DNA of 64,000 nucleotides from Flavobacteriaceae bacterium (GCA_031277535.1 JAITMD010000003.1:230158-294157); one strand, 5' to 3'; shown: positions 9,013-18,959, numbered from the stretch's first letter. The notes: generated from the sequence alone by a model not told the origin. Made by a program: numbers and translations.

Positions 9013-12000
9013 ATGAAAAAAAGATTATTATCAGTTGCTTTCTTAATGGGAGCTATGGCAGCTAATGCCCAAGTAGGTATTGGTACTGCAACTCCAAATA
9101 AATCAGCAGAATTATTAATCCAATCTTCAAATAGAGGTTTGTTAATTCCTAATGTAGCATTAACAAGTAATACAGATAAATCAACAATTACTAATGGTAA
9201 CGTTGAAAGCTTATTAGTATATGCTACTACAACTACAGCGAAAAAAGATATTACACCAGGGTACTATTATTGGGATGGTGCTAAATGGGCACGTTTAACA
9301 GCTGATAAAGATATTCCTCAAATAGTAGTGAATGAGTTTGCAAACATCTTAAAAATGGATGGAGATAAAGTAGCAAACTTAATTATTGATTTAGTAAAAA
9401 ACAATGAAACATTAACTGTGTTGGCTTATAATCCAGCTACAGGAGTGTTGACATATACAGATGAAAAAAAGCAACCAACAACAATTGATGTTAAAGGTGC
9501 AGTAAAAGCTTTTGAAACAGTAACAAGTATTACGACTGATGCTGTAAAAGGAACTATTACTTTTAAAGATGAAGCTGGAAAAGATACAGTATTAGATATA
9601 AAAGCATTAGTGAAAGCAAATGAGACATTGACTGTATTAGGATACGATAAAGCAAAAAACACATTAACGTACAGCGACGAAAAAGGAGTAGTAAAAACGA
9701 TTGAGTTAGGTACAGGTGCAATGTCTTACGACAAAGCAACAAATAGCATTACTTATGTAGATGCAAAAGGTGTTCCAACAACATTGACATTAAACAAAAC
9801 AAGTTTAACGTACAATGAAGGTGATCAGAAGTTAGTTTATGTTGACTCAGAAGGAAAAACACAAACAGTTGACTTAAGCAAATTAGTGAAAGCTAATGAG
9901 ACATTGACTGTATTAGCTTATGACAAAGCAAAAAACACATTAACGTACAGTGATGAAAAAGGAGCTGTAAAAACGATAGAGTTAGGTACAGGTGCAATGT
10001 CTTACGACAAAGCAACAAATAGCATTACTTATGTAGATGCAAAAGGTGTTCCAACAACATTGACATTAAACAAAACAAGTTTAACGTATAATGAAGGTGA
10101 CCAGAAGTTAGTTTATGTTGACTCGGAAGGAAAAACGCAAACAGTTGACCTAAGCAAATTAGTGAAAGGAAACGAAACTATTACAACTTTAGTTCGTGAG
10201 AAAGCTGGTAAATATGTTTATACTAACGAAGCTGGAAAAACTACTGATATTACGGTTATTGGTGATATTATTGAAGTAATCAAAAATAAAACTGATCAAG
10301 ATTTATATAATGTATTAAAACAATTAGTAAACGTAGAACAAACGTTAACTAAGTTGGTTTATAATGCAACAAGTCGAGAATTGGTTTACACTGATGAAGC
10401 AAACACAACACATGAGATTAATGTAGATGCTTTAGTAAAAGAGAACCAAACAGTAATTACTTTAAAAGAGGGGACTAATATTAAAGTAACAGAGGTTAAA
10501 GGAGTAAATTCTATTTCTTATACTTTAGATGTACCAACAGCAACTAAAGATGTAGCTGGAGTAGTAAAACCAGGTAGTGGATTAGATGTTGATGCAGCAG
10601 GTAACTTAACTGTTAATTTAGAAACAGCTTTAAATGGGAAAGACTTAACTGGTAACGAAAAAATCGTTGTTACAGATGGTAAAGGAGCTGTATTAAAAAC
10701 AACTAAGTTAGATATTAACGAAGCAAAATTAAGCTTACAAAATATTGGCGGTACACTTAATTTAACGCAACTTCAAGCTGGTAAAGCAGGTGATGTGTTG
10801 GTAGTAGATGCTACAGGTAATGTAGTATGGTCTGCTAAAGGTGCTATTACTACTAATAGTTTAGTATTGAATGGTACTGATTTAACTTCTACAGTTAATG
10901 GTGTTGGTTCTACTCAAACATTAAAAGATAAATTAACTACTGAAATGCTTCAGAATGGATCAGTTACAGCTGAGAAATTAGGAGCTGGAAAAGGTAATGA
11001 AGGTAAAGTTCCAGTAGCACAAGCTGATGGAACAGTAATATATCAAAAGATCTCAGCTAATAATGTAGATGGGAAAGCATTAACATCAGCAAATGACTTA
11101 TTATCTGTATCAGTAGAATCAGGAGTGGTATTGAAAGATGTTCAATTGACAGTTAATCAAGGTAAATTTGATTTAGCTAAAATTGGTGGTACACTACAGT
11201 TAACTCAGATTACAAAAGGAAACGAAGGAGAGATTTTAGTTACAGAAAAAGATGCTAAAGGAGAGACTATTGTTAAGTGGGTATCTAAGGATAGTATTGT
11301 AAAAGGTGAAGAGACAATTACTAAGTTGGTATTGAATGATAATGGAACATTTACATACTACAATGAAAATGAAATTGGAGCTGATGGTAATCCAGTAACA
11401 GGAGCTACAGGAGTAGTTATTGATCCAAGTTTAGTTAATGTAACTAAAGATGGTAATAAATATGTGTTCAAGAATGCTGCTGGTAAAGAAATAGCAACAA
11501 TAGCATTTAATGCAACAGAGATTACTTATAATGATACTACTAATTTAGGGGCAACTAATGTTCAAGGAGCGATTGAGAAGTTATTAACTAAGATCAATAC
11601 AGTAGAAGCTCATAAAGCAGAATTATCTACTGATGGAATCATTTTAGTAAATGATAAGGAAACTTTAGCAGGATCAGTATTAGAAGCAGCTAAGTTATCT
11701 ATCAAAGAGGGAAGTATTACTTCTGATAAGTTAAAAGGAGGAAACGAAGGAGAGATTTTAGTTACAGGAGATAAAGGTAAAGTAGAATGGGTGACTAAAA
11801 CAGCAGCTACTTCTAATGAGTTATCTTCTACAGATAATACTTTAACATCTAATGTAAATGGTGTTTCTAAATCTGCGGATATAGTTAATTCTATTGGTAA
11901 TTCTATTGTTGATAATAAATTAGTAACTACAGTTAATGGGGTTTCTACATCAGGTATTGATTTAACTCCAACTATCCAAGCAGGACAAAAAACTACTTCA

Positions 12001-14643
12001 GTTAAAAATGGTTCTAAAAAAGTAAGTGTTGTTACAACAGGAACTGGAACAACAGGAAAGAATACGGAATATACAGTTGATGTAAACGAAAGTGAATTAA
12101 GTTTACAGAATATTGGTGGGCAAGTTACTAATAATCAGATTCAAGGAGGGAAAGAAGGAGATGTGTTAGTTAGTACAGTTGATAAAGATGGAAAACCTAT
12201 TACTAAGTGGGTATCTAAAACAGCAGCTACTACAAATACTTTAACTAAAAAAGATAACACAAACGGAAATACAATTATATCAACTGTAAATGGAGCTCCT
12301 GCTGAAGTTACTTTAATTGATAAAGTAGAGACTAAAGTAGATGGAACTACAATTAAAACAGTTGTAAATGGAATAGAATCTGCTTCTGTTGATTTAACAG
12401 GTGCTATCGAAGCTGGACAAAAAACAACTTCTGTAACAAATGGTTCTGATAAAGTAAGTGTTGTTGATACAACTACTGGAAAAAATACAAAGTATGTAGT
12501 AGATGTAAATGAAGCTAAGTTAAGTTTACAAAATATTGGTGGACAAGTTACTAATAATCAGATTCAAGGAGGAAAAGAAGGAGATGTATTAGTTTCTGTG
12601 AAAGAAGGTGATAAGATGATCACTAAGTGGGTAACTAAAACTGATGCTACTACAAATGAGTTGACTTTAGCAGGAAATGCATTAACAAGTACAGTTAATG
12701 GTAAGCCATCTACTGTTAATTTGACTGATGCAAATATCTCTTCAACAAAAGGTATTACAGGTACTGGAATTACAGTAAATGGAGGAGGAAACTCTACATT
12801 AAAAGACGTAACTCTTGCTATTACTCCAGGTACTGCTAATCAAGTAATGGTTACTTCTCAAGATGGGAAAGGAACAACTTGGGTTAATCAAAACGATATC
12901 GTTAAGAATAACACTACAAATGATATTAAGATTGAAGATGGTAAGTTAGTTTCTACAGTGAATGGAAAAGAAGCTACAACAGATTTAACAGATAAGATTT
13001 CTAAAGATATGTTACAAGGAGGTTCTGTAACAAAAGAAAAGATTGCTGAAGATGTTGCAGGTAATGGTTTAGGAAAAAATGCTGATGGTTCTTTAGAAGT
13101 AAAAGCTGGTAATGGTATTACAATAGTAGATGACAAAGTAACTGTTAATGCAGGTACAGGTCTATCATTTGGTACAGATGGTAAATTAAATGTAGATTTC
13201 CCTACTGCCACTAAAGATACAGCAGGTGTTGTAAAGCCTGGTAAAGGTTTAGACGTTGCTACTGATGGTACATTAACTGTAAATTATGATACAGCTAAAA
13301 CTGAATTAGCTAAAGGAAAAGTAACTTCTTCTTCAATTGTTGTTAATGAAGATAAAGGAAGTGAAGGTTCTACATTTAAAAATGTTACTTTAGAGATTAA
13401 AGGAGGTAATGCAGATGGTCAGGTATTAACATCTGACAAAAATGGAAATGTAACTTGGACTACACCAGAGAAAGTAGCTACTACTAATACATTAGAAGCA
13501 AAAGGAGATAAACTTGTTTCTACAGTTAATGGAAAAGAAGCTGAATTAATTTTAGCAGGTGATGTAGTACTTAAAGGTAGTAAAACAGTTGTAGGTGCTA
13601 TTCAGGGTACTCCTGTAAGTGAAACTAAACCAACAACAAATGGTCAGGCTTTAGTTTATAATACAACTACAAAAAATTGGGAACCAGGTACACCAAATGT
13701 AACAGTAGATAAAATAACTGATGCTAAAACATTAACTACAGATAATATCATCTTAGTAAATAATGGTGGTAAATTAGAAAAGTCTGTATTAACTGATACA
13801 AAATTATCTATTGCAAATAACGCAATTACTTCAGAATTGATTAAAGATGGAGATATTAAGACAGTTGATTTAGGAGATAAAGTAGTTACACCAAGTAAAG
13901 TAGAAGGTGGTCAAGACGGTGAAGTGCTTACAACAATAGGTACAGGTGTTGATGCTAAAGTAGAATGGAAAAAACCAGTTGTTGATGCAGGTGCTTTAAT
14001 TAATGGTAAGGCATTAACTTCTCCAGAAGGTACAATTACAATCACAGGTGAAGGAGCTACAGCTTTATTAAAAGAGGCTAAAGTTGATGTTGCTAATGGT
14101 GCAATTACTCCAGTGAAAATTAAAGCAGGTAATGACAATCAAGTATTAACAACTGTTGTTACAGGAAGCAATGCAACTGTTGTTTGGAAAGACAAAGAAA
14201 AACCAACTGTTATTAAAGGTGGTGACTCTACAACAAGTAATGTAGTAGTAACTCCTGGTACAGATGATAAAGCTAATGAATACACAGTAGACGTGAAATC
14301 AGCTATGCCAAAAGTATTCTACATGCCACCAGTTATGTTTGATACATCAAAAGTTGGAACTGGTAAATCAAGAAACTTATACAATGAGTATAAAGCTATG
14401 TTTACAGGTACAGGTGATGTGAAAGAGACACCAATTACAGGAACAAGACCTAAAATGGTAAAATCTGATGCTAATGCTACTATTCCTGTATACAAAGCAG
14501 AAGAGTTAAACTTCTTTGTACCATATTATGATCCAGCTGTATTTGCTAATGTAAATGTTGATGCAGATGGAAATTTAACTTATGATATTATCAAGAAAGC
14601 AAAATATGGAGCTTTCATGACAGTAGTATTTGTAGTAAAATAA
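9013..14643 (+). CDS. Giant repetitive fibre-like exported protein
   Basis: 1876 residues with a signal peptide ending MAANAQ, then VGIGTATPNKSAELLI, an opening shared by many Bacteroidota fibre-like proteins. Nearly all the rest is beta-strand repeats rich in T, V, N, K, D and G; I see no cysteine. Two perfectly spaced 92-residue units occupy residues about 200-383. A looser module (LSLQNIGG, then GxxGDVLV, then KWVSKT) recurs about eight times between residues 570 and 1700. The last 110 residues are different and less repetitive (PKVFYMPPVMFDT, then FFVPYYDPAVF); as far as I recall, flavobacterial beta-strand-repeat proteins end in a similar way. No known enzyme motif or sorting domain is present. 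It probably forms an extended surface filament, by inference. Confidence 0.85.
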   Translation: MKKRLLSVAFLMGAMAANAQVGIGTATPNKSAELLIQSSNRGLLIPNVALTSNTDKSTITNGNVESLLVYATTTTAKKDITPGYYYWDGAKWARLTADKDIPQIVVNEFANILKMDGDKVANLIIDLVKNNETLTVLAYNPATGVLTYTDEKKQPTTIDVKGAVKAFETVTSITTDAVKGTITFKDEAGKDTVLDIKALVKANETLTVLGYDKAKNTLTYSDEKGVVKTIELGTGAMSYDKATNSITYVDAKGVPTTLTLNKTSLTYNEGDQKLVYVDSEGKTQTVDLSKLVKANETLTVLAYDKAKNTLTYSDEKGAVKTIELGTGAMSYDKATNSITYVDAKGVPTTLTLNKTSLTYNEGDQKLVYVDSEGKTQTVDLSKLVKGNETITTLVREKAGKYVYTNEAGKTTDITVIGDIIEVIKNKTDQDLYNVLKQLVNVEQTLTKLVYNATSRELVYTDEANTTHEINVDALVKENQTVITLKEGTNIKVTEVKGVNSISYTLDVPTATKDVAGVVKPGSGLDVDAAGNLTVNLETALNGKDLTGNEKIVVTDGKGAVLKTTKLDINEAKLSLQNIGGTLNLTQLQAGKAGDVLVVDATGNVVWSAKGAITTNSLVLNGTDLTSTVNGVGSTQTLKDKLTTEMLQNGSVTAEKLGAGKGNEGKVPVAQADGTVIYQKISANNVDGKALTSANDLLSVSVESGVVLKDVQLTVNQGKFDLAKIGGTLQLTQITKGNEGEILVTEKDAKGETIVKWVSKDSIVKGEETITKLVLNDNGTFTYYNENEIGADGNPVTGATGVVIDPSLVNVTKDGNKYVFKNAAGKEIATIAFNATEITYNDTTNLGATNVQGAIEKLLTKINTVEAHKAELSTDGIILVNDKETLAGSVLEAAKLSIKEGSITSDKLKGGNEGEILVTGDKGKVEWVTKTAATSNELSSTDNTLTSNVNGVSKSADIVNSIGNSIVDNKLVTTVNGVSTSGIDLTPTIQAGQKTTSVKNGSKKVSVVTTGTGTTGKNTEYTVDVNESELSLQNIGGQVTNNQIQGGKEGDVLVSTVDKDGKPITKWVSKTAATTNTLTKKDNTNGNTIISTVNGAPAEVTLIDKVETKVDGTTIKTVVNGIESASVDLTGAIEAGQKTTSVTNGSDKVSVVDTTTGKNTKYVVDVNEAKLSLQNIGGQVTNNQIQGGKEGDVLVSVKEGDKMITKWVTKTDATTNELTLAGNALTSTVNGKPSTVNLTDANISSTKGITGTGITVNGGGNSTLKDVTLAITPGTANQVMVTSQDGKGTTWVNQNDIVKNNTTNDIKIEDGKLVSTVNGKEATTDLTDKISKDMLQGGSVTKEKIAEDVAGNGLGKNADGSLEVKAGNGITIVDDKVTVNAGTGLSFGTDGKLNVDFPTATKDTAGVVKPGKGLDVATDGTLTVNYDTAKTELAKGKVTSSSIVVNEDKGSEGSTFKNVTLEIKGGNADGQVLTSDKNGNVTWTTPEKVATTNTLEAKGDKLVSTVNGKEAELILAGDVVLKGSKTVVGAIQGTPVSETKPTTNGQALVYNTTTKNWEPGTPNVTVDKITDAKTLTTDNIILVNNGGKLEKSVLTDTKLSIANNAITSELIKDGDIKTVDLGDKVVTPSKVEGGQDGEVLTTIGTGVDAKVEWKKPVVDAGALINGKALTSPEGTITITGEGATALLKEAKVDVANGAITPVKIKAGNDNQVLTTVVTGSNATVVWKDKEKPTVIKGGDSTTSNVVVTPGTDDKANEYTVDVKSAMPKVFYMPPVMFDTSKVGTGKSRNLYNEYKAMFTGTGDVKETPITGTRPKMVKSDANATIPVYKAEELNFFVPYYDPAVFANVNVDADGNLTYDIIKKAKYGAFMTVVFVVK
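9610..9885 (+). repeat. Tandem 276-bp repeat, copy 1
   Basis: In-frame unit of 92 codons beginning GTGAAAGCAAATGAG. It is followed immediately by a nearly identical copy, with differences mostly at third codon positions. Confidence 0.9.
9886..10161 (+). repeat. Tandem 276-bp repeat, copy 2
   Basis: Second in-frame copy, offset exactly 276 nt from the first. The residual similarity (LVKGNETITTL) continues into more diverged repeats downstream. The near identity implies recent duplication or gene conversion. Confidence 0.9.
12101..12171 (+). repeat. Dispersed internal repeat of the fibre gene, copy A
   Basis: A 71-nt segment encoding SLQNIGGQVTNNQIQGGKEG and following residues. It recurs almost unchanged 423 nt downstream (12524-12594), and flanking sequence is also similar. 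Confidence 0.8.
12524..12594 (+). repeat. Dispersed internal repeat of the fibre gene, copy B
   Basis: Second copy of the 71-nt segment at 12101-12171, differing at only a few silent positions. It marks a larger repeat unit of about 141 codons. Confidence 0.8.
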
Positions 14644-14655
14644 TAAAAGAATAAA

Positions 14656-14677
14656 GCGTTAGCCCTTGGGCTAACGC
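14656..14677 (+). other. Perfect 10-bp intercistronic hairpin
   Basis: GCGTTAGCCC (14656-14665) and GGGCTAACGC (14668-14677) are perfect complements separated by TT. Only CTTATCT follows, with no T run. It is therefore more likely an RNA processing, stability or partial attenuation element between the fibre gene and the T9SS-domain gene than a full terminator. Confidence 0.65.
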
Positions 14678-14700
14678 CTTATCTAACTAAAGACAAACCT

Positions 14701-16020
14701 ATGAAATCATTATATATTAATCGCTTTTTGTATTTCGCTGTATTAGGTACAACGGGTTCTGTAGCTGCACAAAATAGCACAGAAGCATTCGTAAACCAGG
14801 GAAGTACAATTAGTGTAGCTCCAACAGGAGTGATGTCTACAGCCTACAGTTTTGACAACAAAGCTCAAGGAACAGTAGCATCGGATGGAACGACATACTA
14901 TTACCGTGACTTCAACAATGATGGGGCGTACAGTACACTGACAAACCAAAAGAAGGCAAAGGCAGTATTTAAGCGTTTTGACAATGAAACAGGAAAACAA
15001 ATAATCTCTGGTGATGGTTTGTCTTCTTTTCACGATGTTGAATTAGACAATGCAACTCCAGTAATGGCTTTTGATCTAAAGAATAATATTGATGTTTATG
15101 GAACAGTAGATTTTAGAGACGGAATTATTCAGGTGGATTCAACAGTAAACCCACGTACGAAACTTACTAATGGAATGTTGAGCTTTCAAAAAGGAGCAAA
15201 AGCAATCAATGTAAAAGATGCAAGTCATGCTGAAGGTGAAGTAGAAAAAATCGGAAACGAGGAATTTACGTATCCTAAGGGAGATAAAGGATATTACCGT
15301 ATGGCAAAAATCTCTGCTCCGAAAGACTTAAAAGATGGTTTTGTTGGAAAATATGTTTTGGATGACAAGAATTTCTTTAGAGTTCGTCATGTTACATCAG
15401 GTGTAATAGACAAATTAGATCGTAGAGAATATTGGTTGGAAGAGCGTGGAAGTAATACTAAAAGTGAGATAATGGTTACTTTATCTTGGGATGAACGTAC
15501 AACACCTGCAGAGTTATTGACTAATATAGAAAAAGAGCTTCATATTGTACGTTACGATGAAAAACAACAAATGTGGGTTGATGAAGGAGGAGTAGTAGAT
15601 ATGGATGAAAAAACTATTTCTACACCATCTGTTGTAAATGGATATGGATTCTTTACTTTAGCAACTGTGAAAACGGATTGGTTGTTAGATGGGGATGTAG
15701 TAATCTACAACTTGGTAACACCTGATGGAGATGGAAGAAATGAATATTTCTTGATTGACAATATTAATAAGTATCCTAATAATCGTGTGGAAATCTTTAA
15801 TCGTTGGGGAGTTAAAGTTTACGAAACAAGTGATTACGACAATAAAGATCTTAAAAACGTGTTTAGAGGATATTCTTCAGGTCGTGTAACAGTGAACAAG
15901 AATGAGAAATTACCAACAGGAACGTATTTCTACATTGTGTCTTATGAGTATAAAGATGCAAAAGGTAATAATTCAAAAATGGTTAAAAAATCAGGATACT
16001 TACATTTAGAAAGTAACTAA
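14701..16020 (+). CDS. T9SS type B sorting-domain surface protein
   Basis: 439 residues with a signal peptide ending VAAQN. A beta-rich body follows, then a C-terminal gliding-motility-associated (CHU_C, type B) sorting domain at residues about 340-439, recognised by VTPDGDGRNEYF, VEIFNRWGVKVYE and GTYFYIVSYEY. Type B domains direct proteins across the outer membrane by the type IX system and normally depend on a PorP/SprF-type partner; such a gene follows 11 nt downstream. It is the only protein of the module with a visible sorting domain, so it may be the attachment point for the two giant proteins encoded before it (inference). Confidence 0.9.
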   Translation: MKSLYINRFLYFAVLGTTGSVAAQNSTEAFVNQGSTISVAPTGVMSTAYSFDNKAQGTVASDGTTYYYRDFNNDGAYSTLTNQKKAKAVFKRFDNETGKQIISGDGLSSFHDVELDNATPVMAFDLKNNIDVYGTVDFRDGIIQVDSTVNPRTKLTNGMLSFQKGAKAINVKDASHAEGEVEKIGNEEFTYPKGDKGYYRMAKISAPKDLKDGFVGKYVLDDKNFFRVRHVTSGVIDKLDRREYWLEERGSNTKSEIMVTLSWDERTTPAELLTNIEKELHIVRYDEKQQMWVDEGGVVDMDEKTISTPSVVNGYGFFTLATVKTDWLLDGDVVIYNLVTPDGDGRNEYFLIDNINKYPNNRVEIFNRWGVKVYETSDYDNKDLKNVFRGYSSGRVTVNKNEKLPTGTYFYIVSYEYKDAKGNNSKMVKKSGYLHLESN

Positions 16021-16031
16021 GACATCATCAA

Positions 16032-16976
16032 ATGAAATTGAATAAAAATATACAAGCCCTTGGATTAAGCCTAATTACTTTAGGCTTTGTTCAAAGTGCA
16101 CAAGCACAACAGGACCCTCAGTACACGCAATATATGTACAATCATGCAAATATCAACCCAGCTTATGCAGGGAGTGTAGATCATTTGAGCATTTTTGGAC
16201 ATTATCGTACGCAATGGGTAGGTTTGGACGGTGCTCCTAAAACAGCTAATATCTCTGCAACTACACCTTTAGGTGACTCAGGATTAGGAATGGGAGTACA
16301 CTTTACAAATGACCGAATTGGTGTGATGGACGAAAACAATATTGCAGTTGATTTATCATATGCAGTTGATTTGAACAATAACTACAAATTAGCTTTTGGA
16401 GTAAAAGGGTCTGCTAATATATTAAATGTTGATTATACGCGTTTGCACCCACATAATCCAAGTGAGTTAGAAAAATTGGGAAATAATGTAAATGAGTTTA
16501 ATCCTAATGTAGGAGCAGGTATGTTCTTGTATTCAGATAAAGCCTATGTTGGTTTCTCAGTGCCAAATTTATTGACACGTACACGTTACGATGACAATAG
16601 TTATGGATCAGAAGTAACTACATTACGTCAAAAGATGCATTATTACCTTACGGGGGGGTATGTGTTTGATTTGAGTAGAGATGTGAAGTTTAAACCTGCA
16701 GCTTTAGTAAAAGCAACAACAGGTGCTCCTTTACAAGTTGACTTAACTGCAAACTTTATCTTTATGGAACGTTTAACTGTTGGAGCAGCGTACCGTTGGG
16801 ATGCTTCTGTTAGTGGATTAATAGGTTTCCAAGTAAATGATAATATTTTCTTAGGATATAGTTATGATGCTGAAACAACGGCTTTGAAGCATTACAACTC
16901 AGGTTCACATGAATTCTTTGTACGTTTTGACTTATTTAGTAAAATCAAGCGTATTAATGCACCACGTTACTTCTAA
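16032..16976 (+). CDS. PorP/SprF family type IX secretion outer-membrane protein
   Basis: 314 residues with a signal peptide ending SAQAQ. The family hallmark QDPQYTQYMYN, then INPAYAG, follows at once, then YRTQWVGLDGAPKT and a series of beta strands ending in FFVRFDLF, as expected for an outer-membrane barrel. In Flavobacterium, SprF is needed to secrete and anchor the adhesin SprB. Here the likely client is the type B sorting-domain protein just upstream. It is one of the paralogues that travel with individual adhesin clusters, not necessarily the core PorP of the secretion machine. Confidence 0.92.
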   Translation: MKLNKNIQALGLSLITLGFVQSAQAQQDPQYTQYMYNHANINPAYAGSVDHLSIFGHYRTQWVGLDGAPKTANISATTPLGDSGLGMGVHFTNDRIGVMDENNIAVDLSYAVDLNNNYKLAFGVKGSANILNVDYTRLHPHNPSELEKLGNNVNEFNPNVGAGMFLYSDKAYVGFSVPNLLTRTRYDDNSYGSEVTTLRQKMHYYLTGGYVFDLSRDVKFKPAALVKATTGAPLQVDLTANFIFMERLTVGAAYRWDASVSGLIGFQVNDNIFLGYSYDAETTALKHYNSGSHEFFVRFDLFSKIKRINAPRYF

Positions 16977-16988
16977 AAAACCAATAGT

Positions 16989-18959
16989 ATGAAAAATAGA
17001 TTATTAAAAATATGTCTTTTCAGTACATTACTGTTAGGTGTAGGAGTAAATACCTATGCACAGCGAGGGACGGAAAAGAAAGCAAATAAAGAGTTTGACA
17101 AATATGCATATGTTGATGCGATTAAGGTTTATGAACGTATTGCAGATAAAGGATATATCAATACTTCTGTATTAACTAAATTAGGTGATGCTAATTATTT
17201 TAATGCAAAATTGGCAGAAGCTAATAAATGGTATGACCAATTATTTAATGCAACTTATGAGGATAAAGATTTAAGTCAGTTGCCAGCAGAGTATTACTAT
17301 CGCTATGCACAAACGTTGAAAGCAGTTGGAAAAACAGCTGAGGCAGATCAGAATTTAGCAAAGTTTGCAGAATTAGAAAAAAATGATTCAAGAGCAAAAT
17401 TGTTTGAGAGTAGCAAGCAAAACTACTTGAAAGAGATTGAGAAAATGTCAAATCGTTTTGATATTAAAAATTTACCAATCAATAGTGCTTATTCTGATTA
17501 TGGGGCAGCAATTTTAGGTGATAAGTTAATCTTTACTTCTGCTCGTCCAAATGCTGAAACAAACAAGAAGACACATGAGTGGACAAATGAAAACTTCACA
17601 AGTTTGTTTGAAACACAGATTAATGCAGATGGTACATTTGGTGAACCAACATTGTTTTCAAAAACAGTAGATTCAAGAGCAGTAAATGAATCAACTGCTG
17701 TATTTACACAAGATGGAAATACAATGTACTTTACAAGAAATAATTCTTCTGTAAAAGGAAAAAGAAAGTATAATGCGGAGAACAATGCTTTGTTGAAAAT
17801 TTACAAAGCAACGAAAGATGAGAATGGTAAATGGGTAAATATTACAGAATTGCCTTTCAATTCGGATAGTTATAACTGTGCTCACCCAGCATTAACGCCA
17901 GATGATAAGTGGTTGTATTTTGTTTCTGATCAGAAAGGAAGTTTAGGGCAATCAGATATTTTCAGAGTAGCAATTTATCCAACAGGAGAATATGGTGATG
18001 TAGAGAATGTAGGAGATAAAATCAATACAAGTGGTAGAGAAACGTTCCCATTTATTTCTAATGATCATATGTTCTATTTTGCTTCAGATGGTCGTCCTGG
18101 ATTAGGAGGTTTAGATGTGTATATGGCAAAGTTAAATGTTGATGGAAGTTTTGGACAAGTTGTGAATATGGGAACTCCAATTAACAGTGCTTATGATGAT
18201 TTTTCTTTCTATATTGATGGTAAGAGTCGCAAAGGATTTGTTAGTTCTAATCGTGAAGGAGGACAAGGAAATGACGATATTTATTTCTTCTTAGAAAAAG
18301 TATGTAAACAAGCTTTAGAAGGTATTGTGTTTGACAAGGATACAAAAGAAGTTTTAGCTAATGCTTCTTTAACGTTCTACAATGCAAATTATGATGTTGT
18401 ACGCACAATAAAAACGGATGCTAAAGGTTATTACTTAGTAGAAGATATTGATTGTGGAATGAAGTATCGCATTAAAGCAGAAATGCCAAAGTACAATATT
18501 GAAGAATCTACAGTTCATTTAGATTATAGTCCTGGAGTTAAGAAACATGATATTCCATTGGAAAAAACAGTTCAACCTGTTGGTGTGAATGACGATTTAT
18601 TCAAGAAGTTGAAGTTACAGCCAATCTATTTCGATTTCGACAAGTCTAATATCCGTCGTGACGCTTCGATTGAATTGATGAAAATCGTAGAGGTAATGAA
18701 GGAATATCCTACAATGAAGATTGATGTACGTTCTCATACAGACAGTAGAGGAAACGATGATTATAACATGAAGTTGTCTGATCGTAGAGCAAAATCTACT
18801 GTAGCATGGATTATTTCACAAGGAATTGATAAAAACCGTATTAGTGGAAAAGGATATGGAGAAAGTCAATTACAAAACAAATGTAAGAATGGTGTTCCTT
18901 GTACAGTAGAAGAGCATCAGTTGAACAGACGTAGTGAGTTCATTATTTTAGAAATGTAA
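16989..18959 (+). CDS. OmpA-family protein with TPR and PD40 propeller
   Basis: 656 residues with a signal peptide ending VNTYAQ. Domains in order: TPR-like helices (about 30-140); WD40-like PD40 repeats (about 165-430; ALTPDDKWLYFVSDQKG, FVSSNREGG); a carboxypeptidase-regulatory-like beta domain (about 440-520); and an OmpA/MotB peptidoglycan-binding domain (about 540-655; FDFDKSNIRRDA, then SHTDSRGNDDYN). The layout is that of PorE-like and SprF-associated proteins, which tie outer-membrane T9SS parts to peptidoglycan. It is the last gene of the module, 12 nt after the PorP/SprF gene, and is followed by two terminators. Confidence 0.92.
   Translation: MKNRLLKICLFSTLLLGVGVNTYAQRGTEKKANKEFDKYAYVDAIKVYERIADKGYINTSVLTKLGDANYFNAKLAEANKWYDQLFNATYEDKDLSQLPAEYYYRYAQTLKAVGKTAEADQNLAKFAELEKNDSRAKLFESSKQNYLKEIEKMSNRFDIKNLPINSAYSDYGAAILGDKLIFTSARPNAETNKKTHEWTNENFTSLFETQINADGTFGEPTLFSKTVDSRAVNESTAVFTQDGNTMYFTRNNSSVKGKRKYNAENNALLKIYKATKDENGKWVNITELPFNSDSYNCAHPALTPDDKWLYFVSDQKGSLGQSDIFRVAIYPTGEYGDVENVGDKINTSGRETFPFISNDHMFYFASDGRPGLGGLDVYMAKLNVDGSFGQVVNMGTPINSAYDDFSFYIDGKSRKGFVSSNREGGQGNDDIYFFLEKVCKQALEGIVFDKDTKEVLANASLTFYNANYDVVRTIKTDAKGYYLVEDIDCGMKYRIKAEMPKYNIEESTVHLDYSPGVKKHDIPLEKTVQPVGVNDDLFKKLKLQPIYFDFDKSNIRRDASIELMKIVEVMKEYPTMKIDVRSHTDSRGNDDYNMKLSDRRAKSTVAWIISQGIDKNRISGKGYGESQLQNKCKNGVPCTVEEHQLNRRSEFIILEM

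Noticed and set aside
9610..10161. Direct repeats resembling a repeat array such as CRISPR
   Set aside because: The units are 276 bp, adjacent without spacers, and lie in frame inside a coding region.
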